64,000 bases of DNA from Nigrospora sphaerica (Eukaryota; Ascomycota; Sordariomycetes; Amphisphaeriales; Apiosporaceae), in contig JAGVVL010000018.1 in the NCBI GenBank assembly GCA_018287875.1, positions 2,100,501-2,164,500 on the forward strand, given 5' to 3'. Under the pieces are notes generated by a model, which searched no databases, had not been told where the DNA came from, and saw only the letters and a program-made list of their open reading frames with translations. The number at the start of each line of letters is the position of its first letter. The stretch's first letter is position 1. Below are positions 32,690-45,682 of the stretch, in pieces. Position numbers and translations under genes: made by a program.

Positions 32690-33809
32690 GCTGGGCTTCG
32701 GGTAGGTAGAAACGCGGGCGGGCAGACAATTGGCTAGCCGTGCGGTCGGGGTTTTCGGGACTCTGGCTGGTGGCTTAGCTGCCGTCGTCGTAGGCGAGTG
32801 CCTAGCAAGGGCAGGCAGGGTCGGCGATAGTCGATGACGCGAACGGATAGAGGGGTGGTGCGTAAAGCCGGACTGGCTAATAGAAACCCACAGGATGGCC
32901 GACAGGAAAGGGCCGGTTTTAAAAACCCCTCATTGACGTCGTGGGTAGCTGATGAGGACCATTTGTCACATCGCTGGCGAATCGGTTCATGGTCATGCTG
33001 TGTAACCGGCGGCCCGGCGTTCGCGGGGTTTACGTCTCGTCCTCCTTTCTGCGCCACGCCTTTCCGACGTCGCAGTCTCCCAAGCGACCTTCTGAAAATT
33101 GGTACCAGATACTAACACTTTAAGGTGCCTGGCGCATTTAGTAAGCCGTTGCCAGAAATTTACTGTGGGCGTGAAGACATTGTTAGTAACAAACCTGTAG
33201 ACGGAGATGCAGCAACCATAAACCTAACAACGAAAAAGTGGCTGCAGTCTTGCGCACCATGGAAGACCTCGGTAAGAAAAGCTGAACACGCAACATCAGT
33301 ATGGGCAACTTCATTCACCGCCAAGAACGCCACCGCACCGCAGGCTTTGCTGGCCTGGAATGTCCAGAGGGGGGCACCTTCGCCATACCCGAGGTCCGAA
33401 ATAAAGACCGAATCGACGCCAACCTTGGAGCTATGGATCTCCGTATCACAGACAAAGAGATAAGTGGGATCGAGAAGCGGGATAAGCAGATTTACAACGT
33501 AGACGAATGGCCCCGACAGGTCTTGGGGTGTGAACATCACCGCAGACATGGATGGTCCAGCCCAGGGATGGATAATGAAAAGGTAGAATTGTAGGAGAAG
33601 AATATGTCCTCGGCCTGGCATTCACCTGGGGCAAAGTGCTTGCAGCACGGCTGCGGGTAGCCAAAACGACGCCAAGCCGGCCAGCATGGAATATGTACCT
33701 GGAAAATTCTATGTTCGATACAAGCCGAGAGAACGGCCGTTGCACGGCATCCGTGGCCTCCTCTCGCAAGCAGAGGTTTCCCCCTCGCGAATCAACTCCC
33801 CGAGACGTA
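32690..33809. other. Intergenic region
   Basis: This lies between the methyltransferase (-) and the small secreted protein (-). Two overlapping frames (33125-33463 + and 33160-33621 -) were examined; neither has a recognisable motif, and they are shadows of each other. No repeat was noted. Confidence 0.45.
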
Positions 33810-34478
33810 TCATGAGCAGACCGGGCTGCCGCCAGGCTTCGTCACCGAGAGAGACGGGTTCGTCTGCGAACAGCCGGCAGCCCACCCACCAGCCGTGTCG
33901 TCGATGGCCGCTTTAAAGGCAGCGCCGCAGTTCTTATCACTATAAAAGCGTAAATTAGCCGGTGTCGGCCCCCCCTGACGGCCCGCCCTTGACGGCAGAT
34001 GCCAAGCCAAACGAAGGAACGGGCCGCGGAAGACATACCTCGCACCACCGCTCGCGTTCTCAAAGTAGGAGCAGATGTCGTGGGACCAGCAGTCCTGGGT
34101 GTACACGTTGCCCAGAGCGGCGCCGCTACACCCGGCACCGCACCGGCCATTGCACGAGTATCTATCGAAAACCGCGTCAGCCCAGCCGAACTACACCCGC
34201 GGCGCCGAAGCGGCGAACAGGGGGGGAGGAGAAGGAGGAGAGGAGGAAACGGGGAAAAGGAAGACGCACTCTCCGCCGGCGGCGTTGTTGCCAAAGTTGC
34301 TTCCCACCACGCCCGTGAAGCGGCACGTCTTGCCGGCGCTGTTGGTCCACGTGGCCGTAGCCGTGGAGCCGACCTTGAGGCAGGTGATGGCGCGCTTGTC
34401 GACGAGCGCGCCCGACGCCGCCGAGGGGGCGGCGACGGCCAGCAAGGGCAGGAGGCCCAGGATCAGGTAGCTGTACAT
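33810..34478 (-). CDS. Small secreted cysteine-rich protein
   Basis: Three exons, 34478-34270, 34161-34039 and 33939-33810, encode 153 aa. The introns (108 and 99 nt) start GTGCGT and GTATGT and end ATAG; phases close and every exon carries conserved-looking cysteines. Residues 1-20 (MYSYLILGLLPLLAVAAPSA) form a clear signal peptide, followed by a likely KR propeptide site (VDKR). The mature part has ten cysteines, enough for five disulfides, with NGRCGAGCSG, QDCWSHDICSYFENA, KNCGAAFKAAIDD and a terminal VCS. The segment C-W-S-H-D-I-C matches the C-x-x-H-D-x-C arrangement of secreted phospholipase A2 active sites, but the rest is not recognisably PLA2. It is probably extracellular; an effector-like or antimicrobial role is conjecture. 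Confidence 0.8.
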
Positions 34479-36273
34479 ATTTTTCTCTTTCTTTATTTAT
34501 CCCTTTCACGGCGGCGGGTGAGACGGCTGGAGGAAAAGGTGAAGCTGTGGAAAATGCGAGTGTTCTTTTCCCCGCCCGAGACATGCGGTGGCGGCAGTTT
34601 GGCCGTCGACGCCCTTCATATATACCCGGGCGCTCGGGGACCAAGCAGAGCTAGAAGGGGGGGGGGCCGGTTGCGTTGCCCCGATGCCCTCATTTCCTCC
34701 CCTGCTCCTTTGGGCCCGTACAGAGGCGCACGGGGCCGAACTGCTGTCCGCTTTGGGGGACGCGCTGGGCGGTCCAGGGCCCATGGAAAAGCCCATCATC
34801 GTATTTTGTCGTGTGGCCCGACTGGGGGGGGGGGCAGCGAAAGACGGGTATCCGTTTGATTAGCAGCCTTCGCCGCGAGAGAGACGTGGTCGGGGCTCAC
34901 AATGCGCGCGCGCGCACGCGGTCCCCACAGCTCTTTTCCTTCGTCGGCCCAGGGATTGCGCCGAACGGGGCGTTCGCCCTCGATCACGCGATCCGCCCGG
35001 CAAAAGCGTCATCGGGCTCGCTTCCGCATTCGTCCCAGTCGGAATGCCGGGCTGCCTGGGGATGCCGGGGGGGAGGAGAGGAGGAAGGGGCCGTCTCTCC
35101 AACTCCCCTACCTCATTGGGGGCGGTTTGGGCCGGCAATGGATAGCCCAGGAGGTTTGCCGGCGGTGGTTGCCAAGAAAGGAATCTGGGGAATATGGAGA
35201 CGTATGGGGCTCAACGTCCCCGCCTGTCAGGGGCCGACCGTTGCATACATCGCCGCGCGAGCCGGGTTTTGTTGGGACGGAAATGAATGGTGGTCAAGGA
35301 AAGCGCCACCGGCGATGAACGCCCCAGGAACCGCCCATGGCATTGGAGGGCCCGCGTTTCTGAGATCGGCAATCGGTCTGCCGACCAGGTCGGCAGTGGT
35401 GACACCAGAGCGGCCATGCGTACTGAGGCTTGGCCCCGAGTCTTTGCGTTCGAGGCCGGGGCCAGAAGGGCCGTCGGACCGGGGGGGGGGGCTGTCGGCG
35501 GGACGACTACATAAATAGCAACTACCGGCACCCACGGCTCCCGCCTCCATACGCCCAGGGGTGTCGGGTGCTGGGAATCTATCCGCTGGGCTGTCAGGTA
35601 CGAATAACAAACAACAAGCGGACGCAGCGGCGAGTCCTTTGCCCACCCCACTTTGCCGCGATGGGGACAGATGGTCAAGTACCTTATGCTTGATGAGATG
35701 GAACGAAGACGTCGGCCGGAACCCCTCCCTTTTCCTTTTACACTCGGATACGAATGTGTTCGGTAGTTTGTATGGTTCATGGCCCATGGATAGGGGAGCA
35801 ATGGACTTTCCAACGTCTGCCAACCTACGAAGACCCCCAGTGTATACCTTGTCCTTCGGGGAGGTACAAGTTCAAGCCAAGTTACGATCCCGACGTTGCA
35901 GCCCGTAATCGAGAAGTGGGATATAGCCTGTCGTACTCCAACGTCTGCATCCGCCGGGCTAAGGGGGTTGCTCGTAAGCCTCGGCCTCTCACTTGCCTCG
36001 CCGCATTAGGTTCTTCTACTTACAAAACCGCTAACGACACCGTGGAACACCACCCCAGCGAGACCCAGGAGGAGGGCCATCCCAATCGAAAGGGAAGCGA
36101 GTTAACGACCGGGAGGAAGAAACGCCCGGCGAGCGAGGAGGGTGCGGGAGAAATGGCTCACTGCAAGATAGACTATTGCACTGGTAGCGAGCCAGTTCTT
36201 CTGTTCCCCTTCCGACGACCGGCTCCATGGGCAGCATGTTCGGGCATAACACTCTGCTGTGGCCAGATCACAA

Positions 36274-36301
36274 CGTCGTCGTCGTCGTCGTCGTCGTCGT
36301 C
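36274..36301. repeat. GTC/GAC trinucleotide microsatellite
   Basis: About nine uninterrupted CGT units lie in non-coding DNA. Confidence 0.85.
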
Positions 36302-39300
36302 ATTCGTACCGGCAAGGGCCTTCTTTCGTCCTTCATGGCCTGGATTCAAGGTGCGCAGCCTGGTCCATTCACACAGGCTACGTTGTCCCATCGGGACCTG
36401 CGACTACCAAGAACCCCCCCTATCTCGTCTTGCAGGGTGAGCCAAGCGTTGCCTACCACCAAGGCTGCGTTATCAGACCTCTGTCCATATCCGCCTAGAC
36501 GGGCTATGCCCCCGACAAGGCCAACAGCTATTTCAAGGCACTCCGCCATCGTAGAGGGCCGATGAAACTCGTAGCCAAACAATTGCTTGACGTTGTTGTT
36601 CCTACATTGGGGGGTCAGCTGGCCCCTCTTGGAGACGTCATACCCGTGAACGAGACGTCGAAAGGTTGCGTCGCGAGTCGCAACGTAGCTTCGTTGGTGT
36701 ACCTCTCGCCGATGGCGCACCAGGAAAATTTTGTAGTTGTTGTCTAATCGAGACTTGTCGAGATATGATGCTCTAGCCCCTACCCAGATCGTCAGTCGTT
36801 ACTTTACAGAATGAGGGGAATCCTGTTCGCGTGAGGGAAACAACATGCCGTTCTGTTCAGGACAAAGCCTCCCAGCGCAACAATGAGGTATGGCTCATCG
36901 AAAACTGCCGCTCTTTATAACTGACATGACGTTTGGCGAGCTGGGAGCGCGCAAGTGACGTAATCGAACGAACCCGCGTCATAGTATGTTCATTTGACTT
37001 TTTACAACCTGTAAGAAGCTCGACGTGCCAGTTCCATGCCAGGGCAGGTTGACTGCCTGGCGCCTGGCTCCTGTGAAACGAATCCAGCAAAAGAATGAGC
37101 ATTCGCAAGAATGCGGTACGCAAGAGAAACCGGCGCTTCTCGGCCTAGTGCAGCCCGAAATCTCGGACTGGGAATAGCCATCGCTGGGTCGCGCAAGCAT
37201 GCCTGTCCATCGTTGCCCCCAGCTCCGAAAACGTAGGTTGACCGTCTGGCAGTGGCAGGAATTGAGATAGGAAAATGGCCCAGTTAGTGAATATGCCTAC
37301 ACGGGAAGCTCGACGTCGGGTCATGAAAGGAGGACATAGTATAAAAAGAGATCGATGAAGGGGCAAGTGAGACGCAAAACAGAAAGCACACCGACGATGA
37401 ATATATCCTATCCTCCCACCAGCCTAAAGAAGGGGATTCCACCTACTCACAATTCGCATTAGTCGCGGGTTGGCCCGAGGATTTACCTATTCGCGCACGC
37501 CCGGATGGTGTTGCTGTGTCTTCTGCTGCCTTCTGGGCCATTGGCATCTATTCAGGATCATATTTGGTTACGCATGCTCCCGTAGAGGGCTTGAATGGTA
37601 GGACAGCAACGTGGCTGCGCCCAGGGCGGTACCACCAGACGGGACTCATCTGAAGCCGCTTCTGAGGCAACCCCACGGTCTGCTAGTCAGGCCGCGCCGT
37701 ATCGTTGCCCTCGACATTCGCAACGAAGCACCGGGTTTTCGTTACGCCACGACACCCGGTCATGTACCTCGAGGATATCACTTTCCCCCCTTGCGACAGT
37801 GACATGGTGGGAAGTCGGAACCACCGGTGCTGTGCAAAAGCACACGACGCCAGCTGTTGTGTGCCGCAAAGCTGCCTTGTATTGCGGGCTGACCTAAGAA
37901 GGCGGCGTCTGCATGAACATGCAGCCGAGGGGACGGTACATGTGAGTGCTCTCGGCATCGCGGCCGAGACGAGCTTCTTTCAAACTCGGCGTCGTGAACC
38001 CCCCCTCGGGCGCTACTGCGTCTGGCTTTCGTGGCACCCCGATTTTGTACACGGCATGGGCGTCGCCATCGCCCGCTGTGACGTGCGTGGGCAACGTCGA
38101 GAGATGGATGTACTTTGGCCCGCCCGCCGTGTTCGTGTATCGTCTGCTGGGAAAGGATGTCCCATGGCGCGCGAGATGTCCTACCGATATCGTGTCTCGG
38201 GATTTCGGCACCTCCTTGGCCGGGCGTGGCACCATGTGTTGTAAGCCGTGCCTCAAGCTTTTGCCGCCGCCCCCTCCCGCGTTGCTTCCAAGACTCTCAC
38301 GTGCTCCCCAAGACCGCCTGGCGCAGATGACGGGATACTTTTGGGCAGAACCTACTTACTCACAGGAGGACGGAACCAAGTGCCACAGGCCTCATCTTTC
38401 GGCTACCAATGCCCATGGCACTGCCCGAGGAAATCCCGTCATCGCGGACGGGGCGCCGGCAGGTCTGCTCTGTTCTTTTCCGATTTGTTTGCCAATATTC
38501 TTTGGGGACGAGGCGTTCACACCTACATGAACGACTCGCTCAGCCCGATCATGATGTCCAAGCTAGCAAGGTCACCTTTCGCGACAGCGCTCGGTTCACG
38601 AGCCCGTGATGCGGGCCAGTTCCGATGGTGCGGGGAAAGGGCATGCCCATACATGAAGATGGAGATGCCGCCTTGCGGAGATGCATCCGCAAGATGGTCC
38701 CGTCGGAAGGTAAGAGGAAAAGGGGCTGAGCTGTCCAAGGTAGCACGATATCTGGAGCTCGAGAGGGACGCATGAGAGCGCGCACAGATGACCGCGCGAG
38801 GTGATCCCGCACGGGGGGAGCGATTCAAGGGAGGCCCCGAATTGCGAAAATGAGAACTGAGGCCGCCGGTATCATACTTTTCGCCGTCTTGTTTGAGAGG
38901 TCCGGAAGCTCCCCCGAGGTGAAACATACATGGTCAATGGGGCGTATCAAAGCATGTCGAGGGCAAGCCGTCGTCCGTCTTTTGCCAACCAAGCTTCTTG
39001 CGGCACGGCCATGATGCGGCGAGGTGTTGCCCCAAGGCCTTGTCGTCTGGTAGTGTCGGAAAAATGAAGGAATACTACTCGGCCGAGGAGCCTCCCGGGG
39101 GCATTTTGCGACACGGTGCCAGCACCGCGGATGGCGCGGCGGCTCGAGCTCCCGAATGACGGAGAGCTACTGAACTGGTCTGGAGCAATCGTCGCGAATG
39201 CCGGGGTGGAACCGGACTGGCTGGCCATTCCGATAGGCTGGCGGGGGGTCGTTATTGAAGGGGTGAGGGGGACATTACAGAGGTGCAGATCGTAACCCGT

Positions 39301-42300
39301 TCGAGATGCGCAAAAAGCACCATGTCCACACAGGGGGCACACCGACGGCAATGCAACGACCAAAGGCTGCGGGATGGCTACGCAGCCGTCTCGTGGCGTC
39401 TGCGTCGTGAGGCCGGCAAAGGCACTACGACGGAACAGGCTGGCCGACTCGACGGGAACCAAGACTGGTGGTTGCGGACGTATATAGTTGTAGTTGTAAC
39501 CGCCGTTCGTAGGTAAATACAGGTCTAGGTCGGGCGGGCAGTATGGATGTACATGTAGGCCCGGGTAGATAGTACTAGTATATGCGCCTATCAATAGTGC
39601 CAAAAGGTTGAGAAACGAATCTGTGGCGTCGTCGGTCTCCATATGGGGGTTGGGGAGGCCTTCAGGAAGTCTGACACCCCTTGTCGGTCCTCTACATAAG
39701 GGCCGGTGTAGCGTATGGCAGAGCTGTAGACGTCTCCATAGATAGATGGCTGGATGAACTGGCGAGACTTGCGTGCATCCGGCAGTGGAACAAGTCACCT
39801 GTGAGCCTGCTTGGGTATGATGGGGGCCGCACTCCGACTGGCCGAAGGCTTCTCGAGCCGAGCGCTGGTCGGGTTCACCATCGTCCACCTGCACGTCAGA
39901 AGAGACGTGTGCCCGAAGAGCGCCGGGGAGAGGTAGGTAGACAGGCGAGATAGGTAGGCTCGAAGATCACTAGTTGTTGTGCTTCTTAACTTGCTACGAT
40001 CAACGTTGCGCGCCGACGAGAGGCTGGGGAAGCATCCATCCATCTATAGGACCCATCAATTCCAGCCCATCGCGTCAGGCGACAATTGGCGGCGTGAACA
40101 AAGAGGCGGGGGCCTGGGGGCGAGCTTGGGGGCGAGAAAAGCGTCAGAGGCAGGGCCCAACGCTGGGATCATCCTACATGAAATCTACAACGGTACCTAC
40201 TTCATGTACTGGGGCACGGCCTCACGTCAGTCAGACGGCCTAGGGCCGTCACCATCGGGCGATCGTGGCTGTCAAGACCGTTGGGTAGGTTGCGTGCCTG
40301 CAGACCCTTATCGGTTTGTCGAAGAAACCCGCCGCATCATTGAATCGCGTAGCAGCGCAGCAAGGGGAGGGAAGAAAAAAAAACGACGAGCACGATCAGC
40401 GCCAGGCTCCAGTTTCTCTGCAGAAAAGTGCCGCTAACATGGCGTGCAGCCACCGAGGGAAAACATAGCACCCGAGGCACCCTGTCCAAACGGTGCCCCT
40501 GCTTTTTTTGTTCCATGGTCCACAGGGCCACGAACGCCCCGGGGCTGCCCAGGCTCGAGGAGAAAGCAGCTGAACAGCCCGACCCTCGGCTTGCTCCGTA
40601 AGTACGGGAGGGCGGGCTGAACGAACAGGAGGAAAGCAGTACGCACACGGTACACAATGGACCACCCAGTGCCGTGGGCGAGACGCGGGTACCAATCATA
40701 CGCACGCGTGCGTCCGGCTCGTCGACGCTCTTCTACGCATCGGTAGACAGGCAGATGCCGCGGCTATTCGCGATGCCGTTCCTGGGCTAAGGGAGCCGAC
40801 AGGACGCGACGAGTTCTCCATACGGATGTCATGTTTGAGGAATACGCCAGCACGCTAATAACCGGCCGTCCCTGCATGCCTTCATTCAGGACGTCTTAGG
40901 AGGCGCTATATTACGTACTTCCGACGGTACAGGACCCACGTATGGGGACGGAGAGGGCCGGCTGGTTGGTTGGGAGCCAGGGCTGTACGGGGGAGTATGC
41001 TTGAATCCCACCCATCTGTATAAGGTTAGTGCGCACGATAGAGAGGCATAGAGGCCCGTTTCCCTGGTTATGTGCACTGACCTGGCTTGTGTGTAAGTAC
41101 AAGTAGCACACTGCACATAAGGCTTACTATATACGCCGTGTATACCGAGCTGTGACAAGAGATGTGACGGCTAAGGGAATGCGGCCATCAGGCGCTTGTC
41201 CTCGGCCGACATAACGGCCGGATGGACGGATCAACATTTCGTCCAGACCGCGGCAGCTGGGGCCCACGCGTCTGGCAATTCGCGAAAAAGGGTGAGGTGG
41301 ATGAGTGATGCGCAGGACGGGCGGGCTGGCGGACACGTTCGCCTTCCCTAACCCCCCCAGCGAGCCTTCCGGCCTTGGCCTCAGAAAAGCGTGGGCGCGC
41401 GGGCGCGCGGGCGCATCCTGTCGTCCGGTTCCTGAATAACTGGGCATGCTCACGTCGTATCGCATTGCACCCAAAGGCCTCTTGCTGGCCTGCGGCGCTG
41501 CACTGTCGGCTGGGCTAGCTGAATCGAGCTGCGATCCAGGGTCTGCCCGGCTTGGGGGGCTGTACCTGGGCGATGCATGATACAGGGGAAGGGGCTGCCG
41601 GAGATGGCGATTGGAGCGATAGGGTCGGCCATTCCAGCTTCATGGCCGCTTTCTGGGTTCCGCAAGGCTAGGCTAGGCCACATGCAGAGAAAATCCAATC
41701 ATTCATGGCCAGGCTGCCAGGCCCTCCTGCCAGGTCTCGCATGTGGGCGATGGCCTTTCTTTTGGAGCCCGTTGACCTGTCTTTGTTCACCAGGGCGACC
41801 GATAGCAGGCTGGGGGTTGAGAGGGCCGCCTGAGGTTCCAATGGATGGACGTCTGGGTGGGAATGCGGAGGATGACAGGGGGGAGCAGGACTTGAGCAAA
41901 GAGCGACGAGCTGCTCTGGTCGTGGACCCAGGGACCGACGTCCAAATCGACAGAACAGAACCCGAGATCTGCAACGGCATGGATGTCTGGGTATCTGTGT
42001 CTGTCGGATGGGATGCGGTGGGCTGGCTGCTTTGCCACGGGTCGATTGTACGGTCCGTCCATCCGTCCATCTTGACTTGCGAGCGGTGTATGTATGGGGG
42101 CGAAACATACAAGAACGGGCGGGTTTCATTATGTAAACCGATCCCCTGAGCTGCTTGCTCGGGGCCGCCTCAGCAAGAGTAGAAAGAGCCCGGTGTTGTA
42201 ATCTGTAGTACCGTTACCCAAATCAGGATTGTTCCATGGTACCTAGGTACGCTGTATAGTTCACCTCATCACCGGGAAGCAGCTGCATCTCGGTTAACGG

Positions 42301-43689
42301 GTCTTCATAGCTTTCTGGACGGTGCTTCGGTATTACAGCTAACAGATCGGGCAGTGCTGTCGAGATGCAAATTCCGAGCGGTCATTAGGCTCTTACTGTC
42401 GGATTTGCGTAGCGCCTTGTTTTTCAATCTCTGCAGCGAACATCCAGGCACGGCGGCGTCCCGGGATGCGGTGCACCGGCCAATGCCCGGGTTTCCAGCT
42501 ACTTTAGTTTGTATCAGTCGAGCCTGTCGAGACCTGCCAACGAGCAATGGCCCCAAGCTGCAAGTCCTGAACCGAGGCCGCGTGCAGACGACATATTGCA
42601 GTCACAGTTCTGTGTGCCCTCTTTTCGTGGGCCGTTGCAACATGAGTAGGAAGAAGCGCTGATGGCCGAAAGAGGAAGCTGCCGAGATCACGGCGAGATG
42701 CTCTGCTGGGTCGTGAAAGGACTGGTCAATCATGTATGGTTCCGTGGTCTGGCGATTTGCGTGCTGCATGCGTATAGACTTCTTTTACCTCGGCCGGCTC
42801 ACCCAAGAGGTACCTACTACTACACCAGCACGTACTGACTTACCCATGCCATGCCACCCCAACATCGAGGCCATCACAAGCCGCAGTGAGATCTGCTGGC
42901 TAAAGAGGTCCTCGAAGAAGAAGAAAAAAACCCACAACTCAACTTGATCACGTCGCGCTCCGCGGCCCCAGTCCCGTTGGCGAGAGCCCTGGTGACAGAG
43001 AACACAAGCAACCAGGGGGGACATGGGTTGTAAGCCTGTTGAGTGGCTCGCGTTGCTTCGCCTTGTGCATGGAAGATGGCAGCACTTGGGCCGGCTGGGC
43101 AGGAAGAAACACGCGACACGCAACGCGCAACGAGTCCTCACCATAGCCCATTGAATAAGGCTGCTGGCTGTTGCATAAAACTCACAATGGCATGAACCTC
43201 GTTGGTCTATGTCTGCATTCCCTATTCACCGCCGAGTTCTCATCCCGGTGACAGTCGCTACGCGCCAAGCGATACGAGCGGGCGCCTTTTGCGATCCGTT
43301 TGGATGGATGGCATGGATGGGCTGGGCTGGGCTGTACATGGCGAATTTTATGTATACATGGGCCGTACACCTCAGATACGTATGCAGCTATGTACTGACA
43401 TGCATGGGTATACATACTTCCCTCTTGCCTATCTTTGACCCATTCCCACCTTTTTGCGAGCCGGGGCTGAAGACGACGGGCTGTCCCTGTCTATGCCCAC
43501 CCGTCTGCAGCCAGAAAGGACCTGTGCAGCGCTCCCGCATGTGGACAGGCGCTACGGGTGCTGCGCAGACGCCAAAGTATGTAGGTACAAGCGGCTGTGA
43601 CAGTGCCGGGAGAGAGGGTTGTGTGAGTGGGTGTGAGTAAGTGGGTGTGTGAGGGAGGGAGAGGGAGAGAAAGAGAGAGAGGGGGGGGG

Positions 43690-43691
<2 letters not shown>

Positions 43692-43771
<80 letters not shown>
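43692..43771. repeat. GA dinucleotide microsatellite
   Basis: Roughly forty uninterrupted GA units follow a poly-G run (43681-43691). The long Ser/Leu and Arg/Glu frames on the two strands here are artefacts of the repeat. Confidence 0.95.
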
Positions 43772-43777
<6 letters not shown>

Positions 43778-44439
43778 AGCCAGCGCGTAAGCCACGCACA
43801 GCCTTCACTACATACCCACCCTCGCCATGCATATACTACTACACAGTACCGTGTACAACCTCTTCTTTCTAGATAGCATCCCCACCGGAGGAGGGCCCTC
43901 CACCATGGTAGGGCCGTATGGCCGAACCGAGGGCACACCCTCCTTCGCAACTCGTAACCCCCTTTTGCCAGAGGCAGGGCGGCGAGGACGGCCTGCGCTG
44001 CCACACGGCTGGTTTTTGTGGATAGCCGAAGCAACTGAGGCGTCGGGGCCAGCCAAGGGCCATCGAGGGACGGAGTCCCGGCCACCGGGGGCCCAGCATT
44101 CATTCAGGAGAAGCACGGGAAGGGCCCAAAGGGAAATCGGCCTTCGAATGATGAGCCAGGGTGGCGGACGGTTTGGGTGGGTTGGATGCTTTACCTGGAC
44201 GGGCGTGGTGCAACCCCAAAATTGAACGCTGGGGTCCACTGGGGGGCCCAGCTTGTCTACCTAGGTACACGGACAGTACCCGGGGTGTGGGTGGTCTGCT
44301 AAGGTCTGGTTCCCGGACTGGCGAGGCCGGGGACATGGGTGGTCCAGAATTGAGGCCGCAGTCCCAAAGCAGGTAGCAGTGGGATTCATTACTTTCTCTC
44401 TCGAGGCGTCGCCGAAGATGGGACTGCACGCCCATTGTG

Positions 44440-44471
44440 TACTGTGTAGAGATGGTCCTTTCTACACAGTA
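44440..44471. repeat. Perfect inverted repeat with 11-bp stem
   Basis: TACTGTGTAGA at 44440-44450 is followed after a 10-nt loop by its exact reverse complement TCTACACAGTA at 44461-44471. No T-run follows, so a terminator-like role is not indicated. Confidence 0.85.
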
Positions 44472-45682
44472 TCCCGCCCTTGTCGTGTAGCTGGCTCCAG
44501 GGCTGGAGGGGCGGAACTTGGGAGCAGGTATTCTACGACGCAGTTAGTAGTGGTTAGGGATTTCCCATAAGAGATCGGGGCTTACCACCGACCCATTCAG
44601 CCTCTCCGCCTAATACAGAAGAAAATAGGTAGGTAGCTTCAATAGCTGTAACCATTAGTATGTGATACCTAGGCGAACAGACATTGAGTAGTCGAATCGT
44701 CCAGGCGGACGAGAGCCGAGGATTGCCACCGCTCTCGCACTCATGACCCTTTCCGAGCGTATCGACGACGACATCTTTCTCTCCCTCTTACTCCAGTGCT
44801 CTCTTACCCTCTTTCTTTCTCTTCTCACTCACACTCACTCTCGCTCTCCCGAGCCTCCATTCCTCCCTTCCTCCCTCTCTCTTTCTTTCTCTCCTTCCCT
44901 CTGCCCATCTCGCACGGGGCAGTGCCCACTGCCCACTGTCCACTCCTGTCCCATCCATGTCCAGACGCCTCCCCAATGGATCCCAGGGTGTTTTCCCGCT
45001 AGGCCCACTCCAGTAAGGCATCGACCAGTGACCGACAATTGACTGGACTGGCACCGGACGGCCTGACACCAAGCAGACCAAGCTCTGGCTCCAGAGGTAG
45101 GCAGGGCCATTTCTCTCGCTGCATCCCCATCCCAGTGCCTGGCTTGCTTGCCCGTTTCCCTCTCTCCCTTTTCCGGGCTCTCTCACCTTTCCATCCCGTC
45201 AACATCGGAAGCCCATTCACGCCCGCCACGACTCTCGGGCACCCACGCCGAGTTTCGCTGTCTTTCGAGTGCCCGTGATTATCTGCATAATACACACTCG
45301 GGGGAATGAGCCTTTTGTCGCCGCCAGCCGTTTGAGCTTCTGCGGACGCTCTCGCTAAGCCTGCCTCCCCTTCGTCTCCCTCCCTCGAGCCCTTCTTCTC
45401 TCTCGCCTTCTGCTTCTTTGGCTCGAGCCGCCCCGACGCCGTAGCAGCGAGAGTTGGTCCATCGTCCCCGTTGTGCCTTGCCTCTCTGCTTTCCTGCCGC
45501 CTACCGACCGTGACGACCGATCGATCGATTGATTGACCGACCGTGGCATCCTTCGGCATCTCCGCCCGACCGTCAAATACCCGGCCGCGCCCATCTCCTC
45601 CAGCCCTTCCTTCCTCCACAGCCACCTCGTCGTCCCCTGTGGTTGCCTTTTCTAGCCACCGTCGCACCCGTCCTCCGTCACC

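Larger units (their letters stand above)
34479..45682. other. Long gene-poor region
   Basis: About 11 kb with no recognisable gene. Frames up to 315 codons exist (38947-39894 minus, 35754-36440 plus), but their translations are of mixed composition with no domain or splice logic. Identified contents are a GTC microsatellite (36274-36301), a GA microsatellite (43692-43771), a perfect hairpin (44440-44471), and a CT-rich 5' flank of the casein kinase gene (44760-45670). Scattered GGTACCTAGGTAC and TAGGTAGGTAG motifs occur (about 42237, 44260, 44625). No transposase or reverse transcriptase was seen. Confidence 0.5.

Noticed and set aside
33125..33621. Overlapping plus and minus frames of 112 and 153 codons
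   Set aside because: Neither shows a known motif and they shadow each other; evidence is insufficient.
34676..35518. 280-codon plus frame
   Set aside because: GC-rich run-through with no domain and overlapping equally long antisense frames.
36346..36720. Minus frame with a faint resemblance to RTA1-like membrane proteins
   Set aside because: Only one short hydrophobic stretch is suggestive; no neighbouring exons with further helices were found.
38947..39894. 315-codon minus frame, the longest in the gene-poor region
   Set aside because: Mixed composition, no domain, and no flanking splice logic; it may be chance in GC-rich DNA.
43388..44103. Ser/Leu and Arg/Glu repeat proteins
   Set aside because: Artefacts of reading the GA microsatellite on either strand.
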